Source of the DNA: a virus
Strand: one strand, 5' to 3'
Virus record (IMG/VR): IMGVR_UViG_3300030380_003988
Span: 1 to 21,177 of that record
Length of the DNA: 21,177 nt
Under the pieces are notes generated by a model. That model worked only from the letters and a program-made list of their open reading frames with translations. It did not search any database and was not told where the DNA came from. Position numbers and translations under genes: made by a program. Position 1 is the first letter of the stretch. Every line of letters begins with the position of its first letter. Shown piece by piece: positions 11,633-20,785 of this stretch.

Positions 11633-12582
11633 GCAATTTTGTCTGTAAAGAATGTGGTAAAGAGTTTGACAAAAAGAGAAGCTTCCATGCTCACTTGAAA
11701 GCTCATTCTCTAACTATAGGAGATTACTATGTCAAACACTACGACCGAAGAGACCTATACACGGGTGAAAAACTGGCTTTTCGATCTTATGATCAATATT
11801 TTAGGGATAGCTTTAACTGTTATGATAATTTTAAGTTATGGATGGACTCGGCTCCAAAGGAGGAGGTCAAAACATATATCAAAGAAAAAGTAGTAGATAA
11901 ATTTACATCAAAAGAAATTTCTATATCACCACCAAACCTTTTTTATGACTTGTCACAGATGGCAAGCATATTTTACTATAAAAAGTTCTGGGGTTCTTAT
12001 TCTGCTTTTTTAGAAGAACTTGAGGTAGAAAATTACTTCAATGCAAATCTACCCAAAGATTTCTGGGAGAAAGACTATCAGGCTCTACCTATCTTTACAG
12101 ACACCAGAGAAAAAGCCCCACTTAAATTCCAAGACTCTATAACAAACAAATTGGACTTCGGAGACTATACTGCAAGAGGAGACCTATATACAAAGACATT
12201 TGTTGATCGCAAATCACAAGATGACTTTAGGCAAACCTTCGGTAAGGACATCGACAGGTTTCGACGCGAGATGGACAGGTGCGTAGAGTTTAACTCTTAC
12301 ATGTTTGTTGTAGCAGAAACAACAATAGACAAATTAGAAGAAGACAACAAGACTTCTAAGTTTAAGTCTAATCTTGGTTATCTATGGCACAATATAAGAA
12401 ACTTAATTATAGACTACCCCAAAAACATACAAATCATTTTTGCACACAACAGAGCAGGAGCTAAAAAGCTAATTCCACTTATTCTTTATCACGGAGAAGC
12501 TATGTGGAATGTTGACTTACAATATTTTATAGACGAACGAGTAAATGTCTTGGACAAAGGGAGAACAAGGATATCGGCTTGA
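11629..12582 (+). CDS. C2H2 zinc finger fused to ERCC4-type nuclease
   Basis: The N-terminus is a C2H2 finger (C6, C9, H22, H26: CKECGKEFDKKRSFHAHLKAH minus the last residue). The C-terminal half carries the XPF/ERCC4-type nuclease pattern: FTDTREKAPLKF, KLDFGDYTARGD, TKTFVDRKSQDDF (a VDRKS variant of the ERKxxxD active site) and later DRFRREMDRC and SYMFVVAE. Such nucleases cut branched DNA. Located directly before the large terminase, it may resolve branches in replicated DNA ahead of packaging, as endonuclease VII does in T4, or aid terminase cutting as HNH nucleases do in other phages (inference). It overlaps the terminase start by 38 bases. Confidence 0.75.
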   Translation: MSNFVCKECGKEFDKKRSFHAHLKAHSLTIGDYYVKHYDRRDLYTGEKLAFRSYDQYFRDSFNCYDNFKLWMDSAPKEEVKTYIKEKVVDKFTSKEISISPPNLFYDLSQMASIFYYKKFWGSYSAFLEELEVENYFNANLPKDFWEKDYQALPIFTDTREKAPLKFQDSITNKLDFGDYTARGDLYTKTFVDRKSQDDFRQTFGKDIDRFRREMDRCVEFNSYMFVVAETTIDKLEEDNKTSKFKSNLGYLWHNIRNLIIDYPKNIQIIFAHNRAGAKKLIPLILYHGEAMWNVDLQYFIDERVNVLDKGRTRISA

Positions 12583-14440
12583 TCATTCTTCTCAGGAACT
12601 CAACGAGTTCCTAAAGGGAATTGATGGCAGTATCAAAGAAGAAGAAGCGAAGTATTTGCTGTATAAGTTCTTGCGGAACAATATAGCATTTACTTCAGAG
12701 TTATTTTTAGGTGTTAAGTTATTTCCTTTTCAGGCTATGGCTATTAAGGGGATGATGGTTTCTGACTATTCCATGTTCGTTTTCTCGCGTGGTATGTCGA
12801 AGACGTTCTCTACTGCGATCTATGTCTTACTGGAGTGTCTACTCAACCCTAATTCAAACATAGGGGTTATTGCTGGGACATTTAGGCAATCTAAACAAAT
12901 CTTCCAAAAGATGGAGGATATAATTAGCAAACCCGAAGCAAGTCTAATTAAAGAATGTGGATTTAAGATAACCAAAGGAACTGACCAATGGACAATGACT
13001 TTAGGTAAGGCTAGGGCGATAGCCCTTCCGTTAGCTAATGGTGAGAGACTTCGTGGATTTCGATTTAATAGGATTGTGTTGGATGAGTTCTTAACGATAC
13101 CTGAAAAAATATTTAATGAAGTTATTATTCCATTTCTGGGGGTGGTAGAGAATCCTATCGAGAGGGAGGAACTATACAATTTAGAATCCCGTCTAATCGA
13201 CAAAGGCGAGATGAGAGAAAAGGATAGATATATATGGCCTAATAACAAACTTATTATTCTTTCATCTCCATCATTTAAATTTGAGTATATGTATAAACTC
13301 TATAAAAAATATGAAGAATTAATACAAGGACAAGGGGATGGGCAAGAAGATGAGGAAGAGGATACCCTTAAAGATGATGCTTATAGGCTAATAATGCAGC
13401 TTAGTTACGACTGCGCCCCATCAATGCTATACGATCAGAATCTGCTTAAACAAGCTAAAGCCACCATGAGTGAAATGCAGTTTAAAAGAGAGTTTGGCGC
13501 ACAATTCATAGATGAGAGTGATGGATATTACAGATTATCAAAGATGGCCGCTTGCACGATACCAGACGGAGAATTACCCGCTGTCGAAGTAGTTGGTAAC
13601 CCCAGTCATGAATACTTATTATCTTTTGACCCAAACTGGGCTGGGAACACAAGTGCTGACCATTTTGCTATGCATGTCTTCAAGATAGACAGAGAAGCAC
13701 AAAAAGTTTGTTTAGTTCATGGTTATGCCATAGCAGGGGTTTCTTTAAAACAGCATATGGAATATATGCTATACTTGCTGAAACATTTTAATATTGTAGG
13801 TATATGTGGTGACTATAATGGAGGAGTTCAGTTTATAAATTCTTGTAACGAAAGCGCTTTGTTTAAAAACGAAAATATAAACATAGGTGTGATTGATGTT
13901 GATTTAGAGAAGCCAGAGAACTGGAATGCGGATATAACAAGTTTTAAAAATCAATATAACTTAAGAGAAAGGAATTACTGCATCTTAAGAAAACCTACAT
14001 CAAACTGGATTAGAAATGCCAATGAGATGTTGCAAGCAGCAATAGACCATAAAAGAATTTTATTTGCTTCTAGAGCAATTGATGCTCACTTCGATGAGCA
14101 AAGAAAAAAGAATTTACCTATAGATAAATTAAACTGGGATGTCAAATCCCCCAAGGCTTCTAAGGGAGCTATGATGATTGATTTTATTGACCATCAAAAG
14201 TATGTGGTTGAACTTACAAAGTCAGAATGTGCTAACATTGAGGTTATTGCTAACCCTCAAGGCTCTCAATCATTTAACTTGCCTCAAAATCTAAGAAGAC
14301 AGAAAGGCCCGAATAGAGCTAGAAAAGACTCTTATTCTTCTTTAGTTCTAGGCAATTGGTTTGCAAAAGTATTCTTTGATGCTGAGAATGCATCTTTAGA
14401 GCAGAAACCAGAAGGAACATTTATTCCCTTTGCGATTTGA
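12545..14440 (+). CDS. Terminase large subunit
   Basis: The ATPase domain has a variant Walker A (SRGMSKT, residues 81-87), Walker B RIVLDE (176-181) and the LSSPS coupling motif (about 239-243). The nuclease domain has three acidic positions typical of the RNase H-like fold: FDPNW (D362), GICGDYNGG (D423) and IDFID (D546/D549). This motor pumps DNA into the prohead and cuts concatemers. At 631 residues it is of usual length for large-genome phages. The ATG at 12545 lies inside the end of the nuclease gene; no later ATG precedes the ATPase motifs. The end overlaps the annotated portal start by 11 bases. Confidence 0.9.
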   Translation: MSWTKGEQGYRLDHSSQELNEFLKGIDGSIKEEEAKYLLYKFLRNNIAFTSELFLGVKLFPFQAMAIKGMMVSDYSMFVFSRGMSKTFSTAIYVLLECLLNPNSNIGVIAGTFRQSKQIFQKMEDIISKPEASLIKECGFKITKGTDQWTMTLGKARAIALPLANGERLRGFRFNRIVLDEFLTIPEKIFNEVIIPFLGVVENPIEREELYNLESRLIDKGEMREKDRYIWPNNKLIILSSPSFKFEYMYKLYKKYEELIQGQGDGQEDEEEDTLKDDAYRLIMQLSYDCAPSMLYDQNLLKQAKATMSEMQFKREFGAQFIDESDGYYRLSKMAACTIPDGELPAVEVVGNPSHEYLLSFDPNWAGNTSADHFAMHVFKIDREAQKVCLVHGYAIAGVSLKQHMEYMLYLLKHFNIVGICGDYNGGVQFINSCNESALFKNENINIGVIDVDLEKPENWNADITSFKNQYNLRERNYCILRKPTSNWIRNANEMLQAAIDHKRILFASRAIDAHFDEQRKKNLPIDKLNWDVKSPKASKGAMMIDFIDHQKYVVELTKSECANIEVIANPQGSQSFNLPQNLRRQKGPNRARKDSYSSLVLGNWFAKVFFDAENASLEQKPEGTFIPFAI

Positions 14441-16445
14441 AAAGTTTCAAAGTAACTTTTATAACTTTAGTGTAAACTTTCATATGCCTCGTAAATATAC
14501 CAAAAGATCAGAGTATTGGGAAAAATTCAACAAGAAGGATGTTCCCATAGAAAATTTATTAAACCCACAAGAAGATGGTTTTAGTCCAGAGCTAATTGGT
14601 GAACCTATTTTTAGTTCAAGCGAGGCTTCACGTTTGACTTCTCCAACAGCCAGAACAAAGGCGCGAACCAACGCAGTAGCGACCTTGGGGTTAGATAACA
14701 AATTTGAAAATATTAAAAATGGTATTTTACCCTTTAATTATGAAAAAGGAGGGGCAGACACTAGGGAGGCGGTAGAACTTTGTCAGAAAGCTTACTTTAA
14801 TATTTCGTCATTTAGGGGGACTGTAGATCTATTGTCTGAGTTTGCAGACTCTGATATTTATTTAGAGGGTGGCAATGATAAATCAAGAAAATTTATTGAT
14901 GCTTGGTTCAAGAGAATCAGGATACACAACTTAAAAGAACAATATTTTAGAGAGTATTACAGATCGGGCAATGTCTTCTTTTATAGAGTGGATGGAAAAA
15001 TACCACTTAAAAACTCTCAAAAAATGTTGGAGGCATATGGGGCAAGCGCGAGAAAAGAAATTCCTATAAAATATTTACTGATTAACCCTACAGACATAGC
15101 GACCAAAGGTTCGGTTTCTTTTAGTGGTTATGAATATTTCAAAGTCTTAACTCCTTTTGAGATCTCTAGACTCCAAAAACCAGAGACAGATCATGAGTTA
15201 GAGATGTTTAACTCTTTACCAAAAGATGTGCAAGAAGCACTTACCAACGGGAAGAATCAATATGCAATGACAAGGATTCAAATTAAATTAGATCCTAAGT
15301 TATTACATGTAGTCTTTTCTAAAAAACAAGACTATGAGCCGATGGCTGTTCCAGTCGGTTATTCTGTTCTAGACGATATCAATAGAAAAATAGAATTAAA
15401 AAACATTGATCAGGCAATTAGTAGATCTATTGAGAATGTTGTGTTACTTGTCACGATGGGTAATGAGCCAGACAAGGGAGGAGTAAATCATAGAAATCTA
15501 GCAGCTATGCAGCAGATATTTAAAAATCAAAGCGTAGGTCGTGTGCTTGTTTCTGATTATACTACTAAAGCAGATTTTATCATTCCTGATATTAGAAAAG
15601 TTGTTGGGCCAGAAAAATATGCAGTTATTAACAAAGACATTGAAGATGGTTTGCAAAATGTTTTGATTGGCGATTCAAAGTATTCTGATGCGACAATGAA
15701 AATGAAGGTTTTCTTCCAAAGGCTTGAAGAGTCGAGGAGATCTTTCTTGCACGACTTTATTAATCCAGAAATTAGAAGAATCTGTAAGGCTGCTGGCTTG
15801 CGTAGCTTCCCAGAAGCTAAGTTTGCAAAGACAGATACGATGGATGATAATAACTTATCCAAGCTAGCAACAAGACTTATGGAGCTTGGTGTTCTTACCC
15901 CAGAACAAGGGATGCAAGTTGTTCATACTGGAGTTTTCCCTCAAGGGAAAGATATGGAAGCGGCTCAAACAAAATTTGTAGACGATAGAGAAAAGGGACA
16001 CTACATGCCATTAGTTAATACAATAAATTTATATGATGATGGTGAAACTTCATCCGAGCCAGAAAAACGAGAAGAAAAACCTGTCTCGCCCTCTGGTGGT
16101 AGACCAGTAGGTGTCTCAAACTCAAATTATTCAAAAAAGAATATTGTCGAGGCAACTAAAAGATTAAATGAATTTGAACTATTAGCCTTTAAAGAATTTG
16201 CTTCTAAATTTGGTTTGAAGCGGATGTCTAAGCAAAAAAAAGAAATGGTTACTCAAGTTTGTGAATCTATTGTTATAGCAAAAGACGCAAGTGAATGGGA
16301 ACCTACTTTAACTGAAATAGTAGAAGATTTAGACAAAATAAGTTCATTAAATGTAAACGCCAAGGTTCTTGAATTGGGGTCTCAACATCAGTTAGATGAC
16401 TTGTCTTCTGCAATTTTATATCATTCAACTCAAATTTCTGTGTAA
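14430..16445 (+). CDS. Portal protein
   Basis: A 671-residue protein between terminase and protease genes, with portal-like text: a central KYLLINPTDIATKGSVSFSG region, ...VGYSVLDDINRKIELKNIDQ and IDQAISRSIENVVLLVTMGN, then VLVSDYTTKADFIIPDIRKV and a helical stem region (MKVFFQRLEESRRSFLHDFI). It forms the 12-subunit ring at the capsid vertex through which DNA passes. The region after about residue 530 is Pro/Ser/Glu-rich and then helical (VEATKRLNEFELLAFKEF). The ATG at 14484 (MPRKYTKRSEYWEKF, residue 19) is an attractive alternative start, because the first 18 residues look like read-through of the overlap. Confidence 0.85.
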   Translation: MRFEKFQSNFYNFSVNFHMPRKYTKRSEYWEKFNKKDVPIENLLNPQEDGFSPELIGEPIFSSSEASRLTSPTARTKARTNAVATLGLDNKFENIKNGILPFNYEKGGADTREAVELCQKAYFNISSFRGTVDLLSEFADSDIYLEGGNDKSRKFIDAWFKRIRIHNLKEQYFREYYRSGNVFFYRVDGKIPLKNSQKMLEAYGASARKEIPIKYLLINPTDIATKGSVSFSGYEYFKVLTPFEISRLQKPETDHELEMFNSLPKDVQEALTNGKNQYAMTRIQIKLDPKLLHVVFSKKQDYEPMAVPVGYSVLDDINRKIELKNIDQAISRSIENVVLLVTMGNEPDKGGVNHRNLAAMQQIFKNQSVGRVLVSDYTTKADFIIPDIRKVVGPEKYAVINKDIEDGLQNVLIGDSKYSDATMKMKVFFQRLEESRRSFLHDFINPEIRRICKAAGLRSFPEAKFAKTDTMDDNNLSKLATRLMELGVLTPEQGMQVVHTGVFPQGKDMEAAQTKFVDDREKGHYMPLVNTINLYDDGETSSEPEKREEKPVSPSGGRPVGVSNSNYSKKNIVEATKRLNEFELLAFKEFASKFGLKRMSKQKKEMVTQVCESIVIAKDASEWEPTLTEIVEDLDKISSLNVNAKVLELGSQHQLDDLSSAILYHSTQISV

Positions 16446-16453
16446 GAAGAAGT

Positions 16454-17956
16454 ATGTCATTGGATGATTTTAATATTTGTTTATTTGAAGGCAAGGTAAG
16501 AGAGATAAAAGATGAAGAGTTTGAAGCATTCGGACTCTCTCAGGCAAATATTCAAGAGGCCGCAGAATCACTGCTGCCAGATGGATTTGACCCAGATCAA
16601 AATATTGATGTTTTACCTGTTGTCTTTAACTTAGCGAAAGTTAATGAATTCAACAAAAATGGCGATGGCATCGACGCGAAAACTGCAATAGCTGCTATAA
16701 AAAGATTTATTAATAAGCCTATTAATATCGAACACAAAAAAGATAAAATCGTCGGTCATATGATTAATGCGTCCTTCTCAGAACGAGAGTTTGACTTTAA
16801 AAATAACGATATTGAATCTTACGCCGACAAAAAGGAGCCATTCTACATGAATGCTGCTGGTTTAATTTATAAGTCAGTTTACCCAAAATTAGCAGAGGCA
16901 ATCGAAGAAGCTTCAAATGAAGATGACGAAACCTATCAAAGTATTTCTACTAGCTGGGAATTAGCATTCAAAGAATTTGAAGTGGCTGTTGGATCTAAAT
17001 TTTTACAAGATTCAACTGTTGTGACAGGTGCAGAAAAAGAAGACCTAAAACAATATGTCAAGGGTTTAGGTGGCAAAGGAGAAAATCCAGAAGGCGAGCC
17101 TGTTAATAGATTGATTGTTGGTCAAACGTATCCATTAGGAGCGGCTTTAACTAAAAACCCAGCCGCTGCTGTCACAGGAGTTTATACAACTAAAGATGAC
17201 TCAAGTGATAAAAAATTAGAAAAAATTTCCCGAAACGCTAATATTAATGTAAAGTCAAACAAATTAAAAAACATTTTTAATATGGATAAAGAACAATTCG
17301 ACCAACTTATTACTCAGTTGTCCAAGAGCGTTGCTTCCGCAGTGAAGGAAGGCTCAGAGGCTAAAACTGTTAGCGAGACTATCCGTGATACTCTCGTAGA
17401 ACACAACGAGTCTTGGACATCCAAGATGGAAGTTGAAAAGGAAGCCAAGGCTAAAGCCGAAGCGGAGCTTGCAGAGTTACAAGACTCTTTCAAGCAGACT
17501 AAAGAAGAACTCAATACTCTTAAAAACGAAGTAGAGGCGAAAGCTGCTGTGGATCTTTTTAATGACCGTATGAACTTCATTGACAGCGACTATGAGCTTA
17601 ATGAAAAAGAGCTTGCTTTAGTCACCGCAGAAGTCAAGGAGCTTGGTTCTTCTGATGAAGACTTTAACAATTACAAAGATAAGCTTGAAGTTATTTTTGC
17701 CCACAAACTCAAAAAGAACATCGAAACTCAGGAAGCTGAAATTAAAGCTCGCATCGACGAAGCTGTAGCCAGCCGCGAAGAGGGAGATGACACTGAAGAG
17801 GAAGAGGAAGCAACTGAAGAAGATCCTGAAGAGGAGCTTGAAGTTGAAGGAGATGAGGCCGAGGCTTCTATCCCTAATAATAACGCAGAAGCTAGTGAAC
17901 AAATTTCTTTCGTCGAGAGGCTGAAGAAGAACTTCTCAGTAGAAGTTTCTAACTAA
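16454..17956 (+). CDS. Capsid maturation protease fused to scaffold
   Basis: Residues 50-180 hold the protease: VFNLAKVNEFNKNGDGI, NIEHKKDKIVGH (candidate catalytic His 94) and SISTSWEL (catalytic Ser among 163-167), the His/Ser pattern of phage prohead proteases. From residue 277 (MDKEQFDQLITQL) the protein becomes a scaffold: a long coiled coil (EVEKEAKAKAEAELAELQ..., TKEELNTLKNEVEAKA) and a very acidic tail (EEGDDTEEEEEATEEDPEEE). An in-frame ATG at 17282 after an A/T-rich stretch would give a separate 224-residue scaffold, as in lambda C/Nu3. Codon use changes at that point toward C-ending codons like the major capsid gene, which fits independent high expression. Confidence 0.82.
   Translation: MSLDDFNICLFEGKVREIKDEEFEAFGLSQANIQEAAESLLPDGFDPDQNIDVLPVVFNLAKVNEFNKNGDGIDAKTAIAAIKRFINKPINIEHKKDKIVGHMINASFSEREFDFKNNDIESYADKKEPFYMNAAGLIYKSVYPKLAEAIEEASNEDDETYQSISTSWELAFKEFEVAVGSKFLQDSTVVTGAEKEDLKQYVKGLGGKGENPEGEPVNRLIVGQTYPLGAALTKNPAAAVTGVYTTKDDSSDKKLEKISRNANINVKSNKLKNIFNMDKEQFDQLITQLSKSVASAVKEGSEAKTVSETIRDTLVEHNESWTSKMEVEKEAKAKAEAELAELQDSFKQTKEELNTLKNEVEAKAAVDLFNDRMNFIDSDYELNEKELALVTAEVKELGSSDEDFNNYKDKLEVIFAHKLKKNIETQEAEIKARIDEAVASREEGDDTEEEEEATEEDPEEELEVEGDEAEASIPNNNAEASEQISFVERLKKNFSVEVSN
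17282..17956 (+). CDS. Internal start giving a separate scaffold protein
   Basis: In-frame ATG at codon 277 of the protease/scaffold gene begins MDKEQFDQLITQLSKSV, the first residue of the scaffold-like part. The preceding 60 bases are strongly A/T-rich (a linker in the longer protein). Nested scaffold genes are established for lambda Nu3 and many related phages. Whether initiation occurs here is inferred from the domain border and the codon-use shift. Confidence 0.55.
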   Translation: MDKEQFDQLITQLSKSVASAVKEGSEAKTVSETIRDTLVEHNESWTSKMEVEKEAKAKAEAELAELQDSFKQTKEELNTLKNEVEAKAAVDLFNDRMNFIDSDYELNEKELALVTAEVKELGSSDEDFNNYKDKLEVIFAHKLKKNIETQEAEIKARIDEAVASREEGDDTEEEEEATEEDPEEELEVEGDEAEASIPNNNAEASEQISFVERLKKNFSVEVSN

Positions 17957-17981
17957 AAAAAACAAAACAAATTAATCAATT

Positions 17982-18611
17982 ATGGCTAACGAAATTACAC
18001 GTTTATTGCCGTTTCGTCAATATGACGAGAATGATGTTATTAACTTCTATTCTCTCGATGCCGAAACAGGTGAAGCAGGTTCCGTTGTCAAAGTTAGTTC
18101 TGCTAACTTAGATAATGAGCCTGTCCAGTATGTTGAGCGAGGCGATTCTGACTCGTTCCTCAATACTTTAGGCAAGGGTCTTTCCCTGTATCCAGAGGTT
18201 CCTTACAAGGTAACTAAAATGACTGCCACTGGAGGCAACGAAAAGGCTTTGGGAATTCTTTTACGAGATGTTCGTAACAAGGATGAAAATGGAGAAAATT
18301 TACTTTATTATCCACAGAAAAAAGAAGAACTTCAGTGTGTTGTTTCTGGTGAAGCTGTTCCTATCGCTACGAAAGGGATCTTTACTATTAACACAAGAGG
18401 TTTGACAAACGGTGTTTCACCTACAGTCAACCAATATGCTGTTCCTTCTTTAAATGGAACCATCACTGGAGTGACCAGCACTGCTGCTACCCACGGTCAG
18501 CATCACGCACACTCTATCGGAACCTTTATCGCTACTGGTAATAGGGAATCTCAAGGTAGCACTACCGATGCTTTCGCTGGTGCATACGCAATTCTTAAAC
18601 TTAGCTGCTAA
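17982..18611 (+). CDS. Capsid decoration-like protein, 209 aa
   Basis: A 209-residue beta-rich protein between scaffold and major capsid genes, the usual place of a head decoration or stabilising protein. Text such as YKVTKMTATGGNEKALGILL, then VVSGEAVPIATKGIFTIN, resembles the beta-tulip decoration fold in which small loops carry surface variation. A His-rich loop (THGQHHAHSIG, about 170-180) could bind metal or trimer partners. Codon use is like that of the major capsid gene, which suggests high expression. The 25-base leader is A-rich with no Shine-Dalgarno sequence. Assignment rests on position and general character. Confidence 0.6.
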   Translation: MANEITRLLPFRQYDENDVINFYSLDAETGEAGSVVKVSSANLDNEPVQYVERGDSDSFLNTLGKGLSLYPEVPYKVTKMTATGGNEKALGILLRDVRNKDENGENLLYYPQKKEELQCVVSGEAVPIATKGIFTINTRGLTNGVSPTVNQYAVPSLNGTITGVTSTAATHGQHHAHSIGTFIATGNRESQGSTTDAFAGAYAILKLSC

Positions 18612-18623
18612 TATTTTACGATC

Positions 18624-19763
18624 ATGAAAATCACAATTAAAAGAACTGAAGATCAGTTAGCTCTTATCCGAGCAATGGGATCTAATAATCGTGAAGAGGC
18701 TTATGAGGCACAGGCAGCAGTCGCAGACTTGCTTGGACCAGTCGTTTCGGAAGTTATTAATAACGCTCCTACTATTGGAAATCTGTATACCAGCCTTTCC
18801 TATGGAGAAGACGACAATCCTTCTTTGCCCTTAGACCTTTTCCACGATATCACTGGTGAGGATTACATCGAGGTGTATTCTCAACAGGTCGCTGGCGGCC
18901 TTCCTTATAGTCAGGTATTTCCTGCTCACAATGAACTCAAGTTCTCAACTTACACCTTGGACAGTGCGCTCGCATTTGATCGCAAGTATGTCCGTAAGGC
19001 GCGTCTTGATGTTGTTAGCAAGACCTTTACTCGGATGGCTCAAGAAGTCTTAATGAAACAAACGAAAACTGCTTTCAACGTGCTTGCAACCGCTCTGGTT
19101 AAAGCCACTGGAACAAGTGGTTCCGCTGGTGGAAGCATCATTGGTTCCGCAGCAGCAGATCGTTTTGTGCTTGCTGACTTCAATAACTTGATCACCAAGA
19201 GTAAGCGTATCAACAGTTCCTTCAGTGGAGGAACCCCTGTTGGTGGCGTTAAGTCTGGTATCACCGACCTTCTGGTTTCCCCAGAAATGGTTGAGGAACT
19301 CCGCGCAATGGCTTACAACCCTGTAAGCACCGCTGCTGCTCCTGTTGGTGGAACTCCCGCTGACGGACAAATGGCTCCAGAAGCCCTTCGTCAAGAGCTT
19401 TACAGCGCCGCTGGTCTTCCTTCCTTCTATGGTATTAACATCATGGAAATCAACCAGATGGGTAACGGACAACTGTTTAACAAGCTCTTTGGTGCTATCG
19501 TTGCATCTGAAGGCGCTACTGTTATCGGTGGTGGTGGTTCTGGAACTTGGAACACTGCTGATGATGAGATCGTTATCGGTATCGACAGGAGTAAGGATTC
19601 CCTTATTCGCCCTGTTGTTGTCGGTGAAGGTTCTCCATCTGAGCTTCAAGTTCTTGTTGATGACCAGTTCTCTGTTCGTCAGAACAAGATCGGTTACTAC
19701 GGTAAAGTTGAAGAGGGTCGTATCTGCATCGACAATACTGCTCTTATCGGACTTTGCGTATAA
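18624..19763 (+). CDS. Major capsid protein
   Basis: A 379-residue protein following protease, scaffold and decoration genes, with composition and length of an HK97-fold major capsid protein: N-terminal helices (EAQAAVADLLGPVVSEVINN), an E-loop-like region (YTLDSALAFDRKYVRKARLD), the long spine helix (FTRMAQEVLMKQTKTAFNVLATALVK) and Gly/Ala-rich A-domain loops (VIGGGGSGTW). It has the strongest codon bias in the window, with many C-ending and GGT/GCT codons, as expected for the most abundant virion protein. A strong terminator follows immediately. No Shine-Dalgarno sequence precedes the ATG; TATTTT lies six bases upstream. Confidence 0.85.
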   Translation: MKITIKRTEDQLALIRAMGSNNREEAYEAQAAVADLLGPVVSEVINNAPTIGNLYTSLSYGEDDNPSLPLDLFHDITGEDYIEVYSQQVAGGLPYSQVFPAHNELKFSTYTLDSALAFDRKYVRKARLDVVSKTFTRMAQEVLMKQTKTAFNVLATALVKATGTSGSAGGSIIGSAAADRFVLADFNNLITKSKRINSSFSGGTPVGGVKSGITDLLVSPEMVEELRAMAYNPVSTAAAPVGGTPADGQMAPEALRQELYSAAGLPSFYGINIMEINQMGNGQLFNKLFGAIVASEGATVIGGGGSGTWNTADDEIVIGIDRSKDSLIRPVVVGEGSPSELQVLVDDQFSVRQNKIGYYGKVEEGRICIDNTALIGLCV

Positions 19764-19786
19764 GCAAGACCATAACACTTATAAAG

Positions 19787-19818
19787 AGAGTCGCCTCGAA
19801 AGGGGCGGCTCTTTTTTA
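19787..19818 (+). terminator. Intrinsic terminator after the major capsid gene
   Basis: GAGTCGCC (19788 on) pairs with GGGCGGCTC around TCGAAAG, followed by six T residues. It separates the highly expressed capsid genes from the neck genes downstream. Confidence 0.88.
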
Positions 19819-19846
19819 TTGATTTATATCAGAATTTAGGTATCAT
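19819..19846 (+). promoter_or_regulatory. Leaderless-type promoter for the neck genes
   Basis: TTGATT (19819-19824), a 16-base spacer and TATCAT (19841-19846), then five bases to the ATG at 19852. It directly follows the capsid terminator, so the neck genes have their own transcript. Confidence 0.6.
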
Positions 19847-19851
19847 ATATT

Positions 19852-20289
19852 ATGAGTAAAAAGAAGAGTGCTAAAAAAGAGAGTCTTGAAAGTTTGCCAG
19901 TTTCCAAGGGAATTGAGAGAAAACACTTGGAGGAATTCGATGTAACAGACGGCAAAGATCGAAGTAAAAAAGAAGAGCAAATCGAAAAAGTTAAAGAGCT
20001 TGAGGAACTCCTAGGAATGCCTCAAATGAATCCATATGGAACTTTGCACCGAGACATCTTCAAACAGCGCGTGGAGGCATCCTCGGCTTCAGAATTAACT
20101 GATTTAGCTGCTAGGGTAGGGGTTCCTAGAGAAAGGAATATGAATCTACTTAGGAAGTCTTTGATGAAGTCTTTTGATTTTTATGTGCAAAAACATAACG
20201 TTACTGTTCAAGGTTCTGCTAAACCAATTTTAGATCCAAGTTCCCCAGACTATGATTCTACTGTAAGGTTATTTAAGGACGGCTTTTAA
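19852..20289 (+). CDS. Hypothetical head/neck-region protein, 145 aa
   Basis: A 145-residue basic N-terminus (MSKKKSAKKESLESL), a Glu/Lys-rich helix (KKEEQIEKVKELEELLGM) and a C-terminal domain with LHRDIFKQRVEASSASELTD, LAARVGVPRERNMNLLRKSL, SPDYDSTVRLFKDGF. I recognise no family. The middle part has a helix-turn-helix-like feel (SELTDLAARVGVPRERNMNLL), which is also seen in SAP-like DNA/protein binding helices. Position after the capsid gene suggests a virion or assembly factor. Confidence 0.6.
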   Translation: MSKKKSAKKESLESLPVSKGIERKHLEEFDVTDGKDRSKKEEQIEKVKELEELLGMPQMNPYGTLHRDIFKQRVEASSASELTDLAARVGVPRERNMNLLRKSLMKSFDFYVQKHNVTVQGSAKPILDPSSPDYDSTVRLFKDGF

Positions 20290-20292
20290 ATA

Positions 20293-20781
20293 ATGAATGA
20301 TCTTGGAGTTTTAGCTACTGACATCGTAACATATGATTTCCCTAATGATACAGGGTCATATAATGTTGGTTTTGTTTCTGGGTGGCTAGAAACTAACATT
20401 GGAGAGCTTAATGGTCTCATCCATGAAGAGTTCGAAGTAAACTCAACTGGTGCTATCAGAATGAATGGCACAGGTTTAGCAGATGTGGAGAAGAGTATCT
20501 TTGGGACTCTTTATGAACTTTGGTATTATCAAAAATCTGCTAGAGAATCTCTAAGATCATTTACTTATTCTGATTCTGTTGATTGGGTTACTATAAAAGA
20601 GGGTGATACAACTATACAAAGACAAAATAAAAACTCTGTTGCTAAAACATATAGAGATTTGTCTGTTGAGACGAGCGAAAGATTAAATGATCTTTTATAT
20701 CAATACAATTACCAAAAATCTTCACCTATTCAAGTCGCAGGAACTGATGGCACTTACACCCTATCTGGGACATTAACATGA
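20293..20781 (+). CDS. Hypothetical head-completion/neck protein, 162 aa
   Basis: A 162-residue protein with MNDLGVLATDIVTYDFPNDT, a helical centre (KSIFGTLYELWYYQKSARES) and a mixed C-terminus (LNDLLYQYNYQKSSPIQVAG). The length and the helical centre fit head-tail connector (adaptor) proteins, which follow the capsid gene in most tailed phages, but I cannot name the family. Three bases separate it from the preceding stop codon, and four from the next gene's start, so the three are one translational unit. Confidence 0.6.
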   Translation: MNDLGVLATDIVTYDFPNDTGSYNVGFVSGWLETNIGELNGLIHEEFEVNSTGAIRMNGTGLADVEKSIFGTLYELWYYQKSARESLRSFTYSDSVDWVTIKEGDTTIQRQNKNSVAKTYRDLSVETSERLNDLLYQYNYQKSSPIQVAGTDGTYTLSGTLT

Positions 20782-20785
20782 CACT

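Noticed and set aside
12820-13248. Minus-strand open frame inside the terminase gene
   Set aside because: Antisense to conserved ATPase motifs; no promoter or start context.
19050-19839. Open frames in other phases across the major capsid gene
   Set aside because: Shadows caused by the strong codon bias of the capsid gene; none has family-like sequence.
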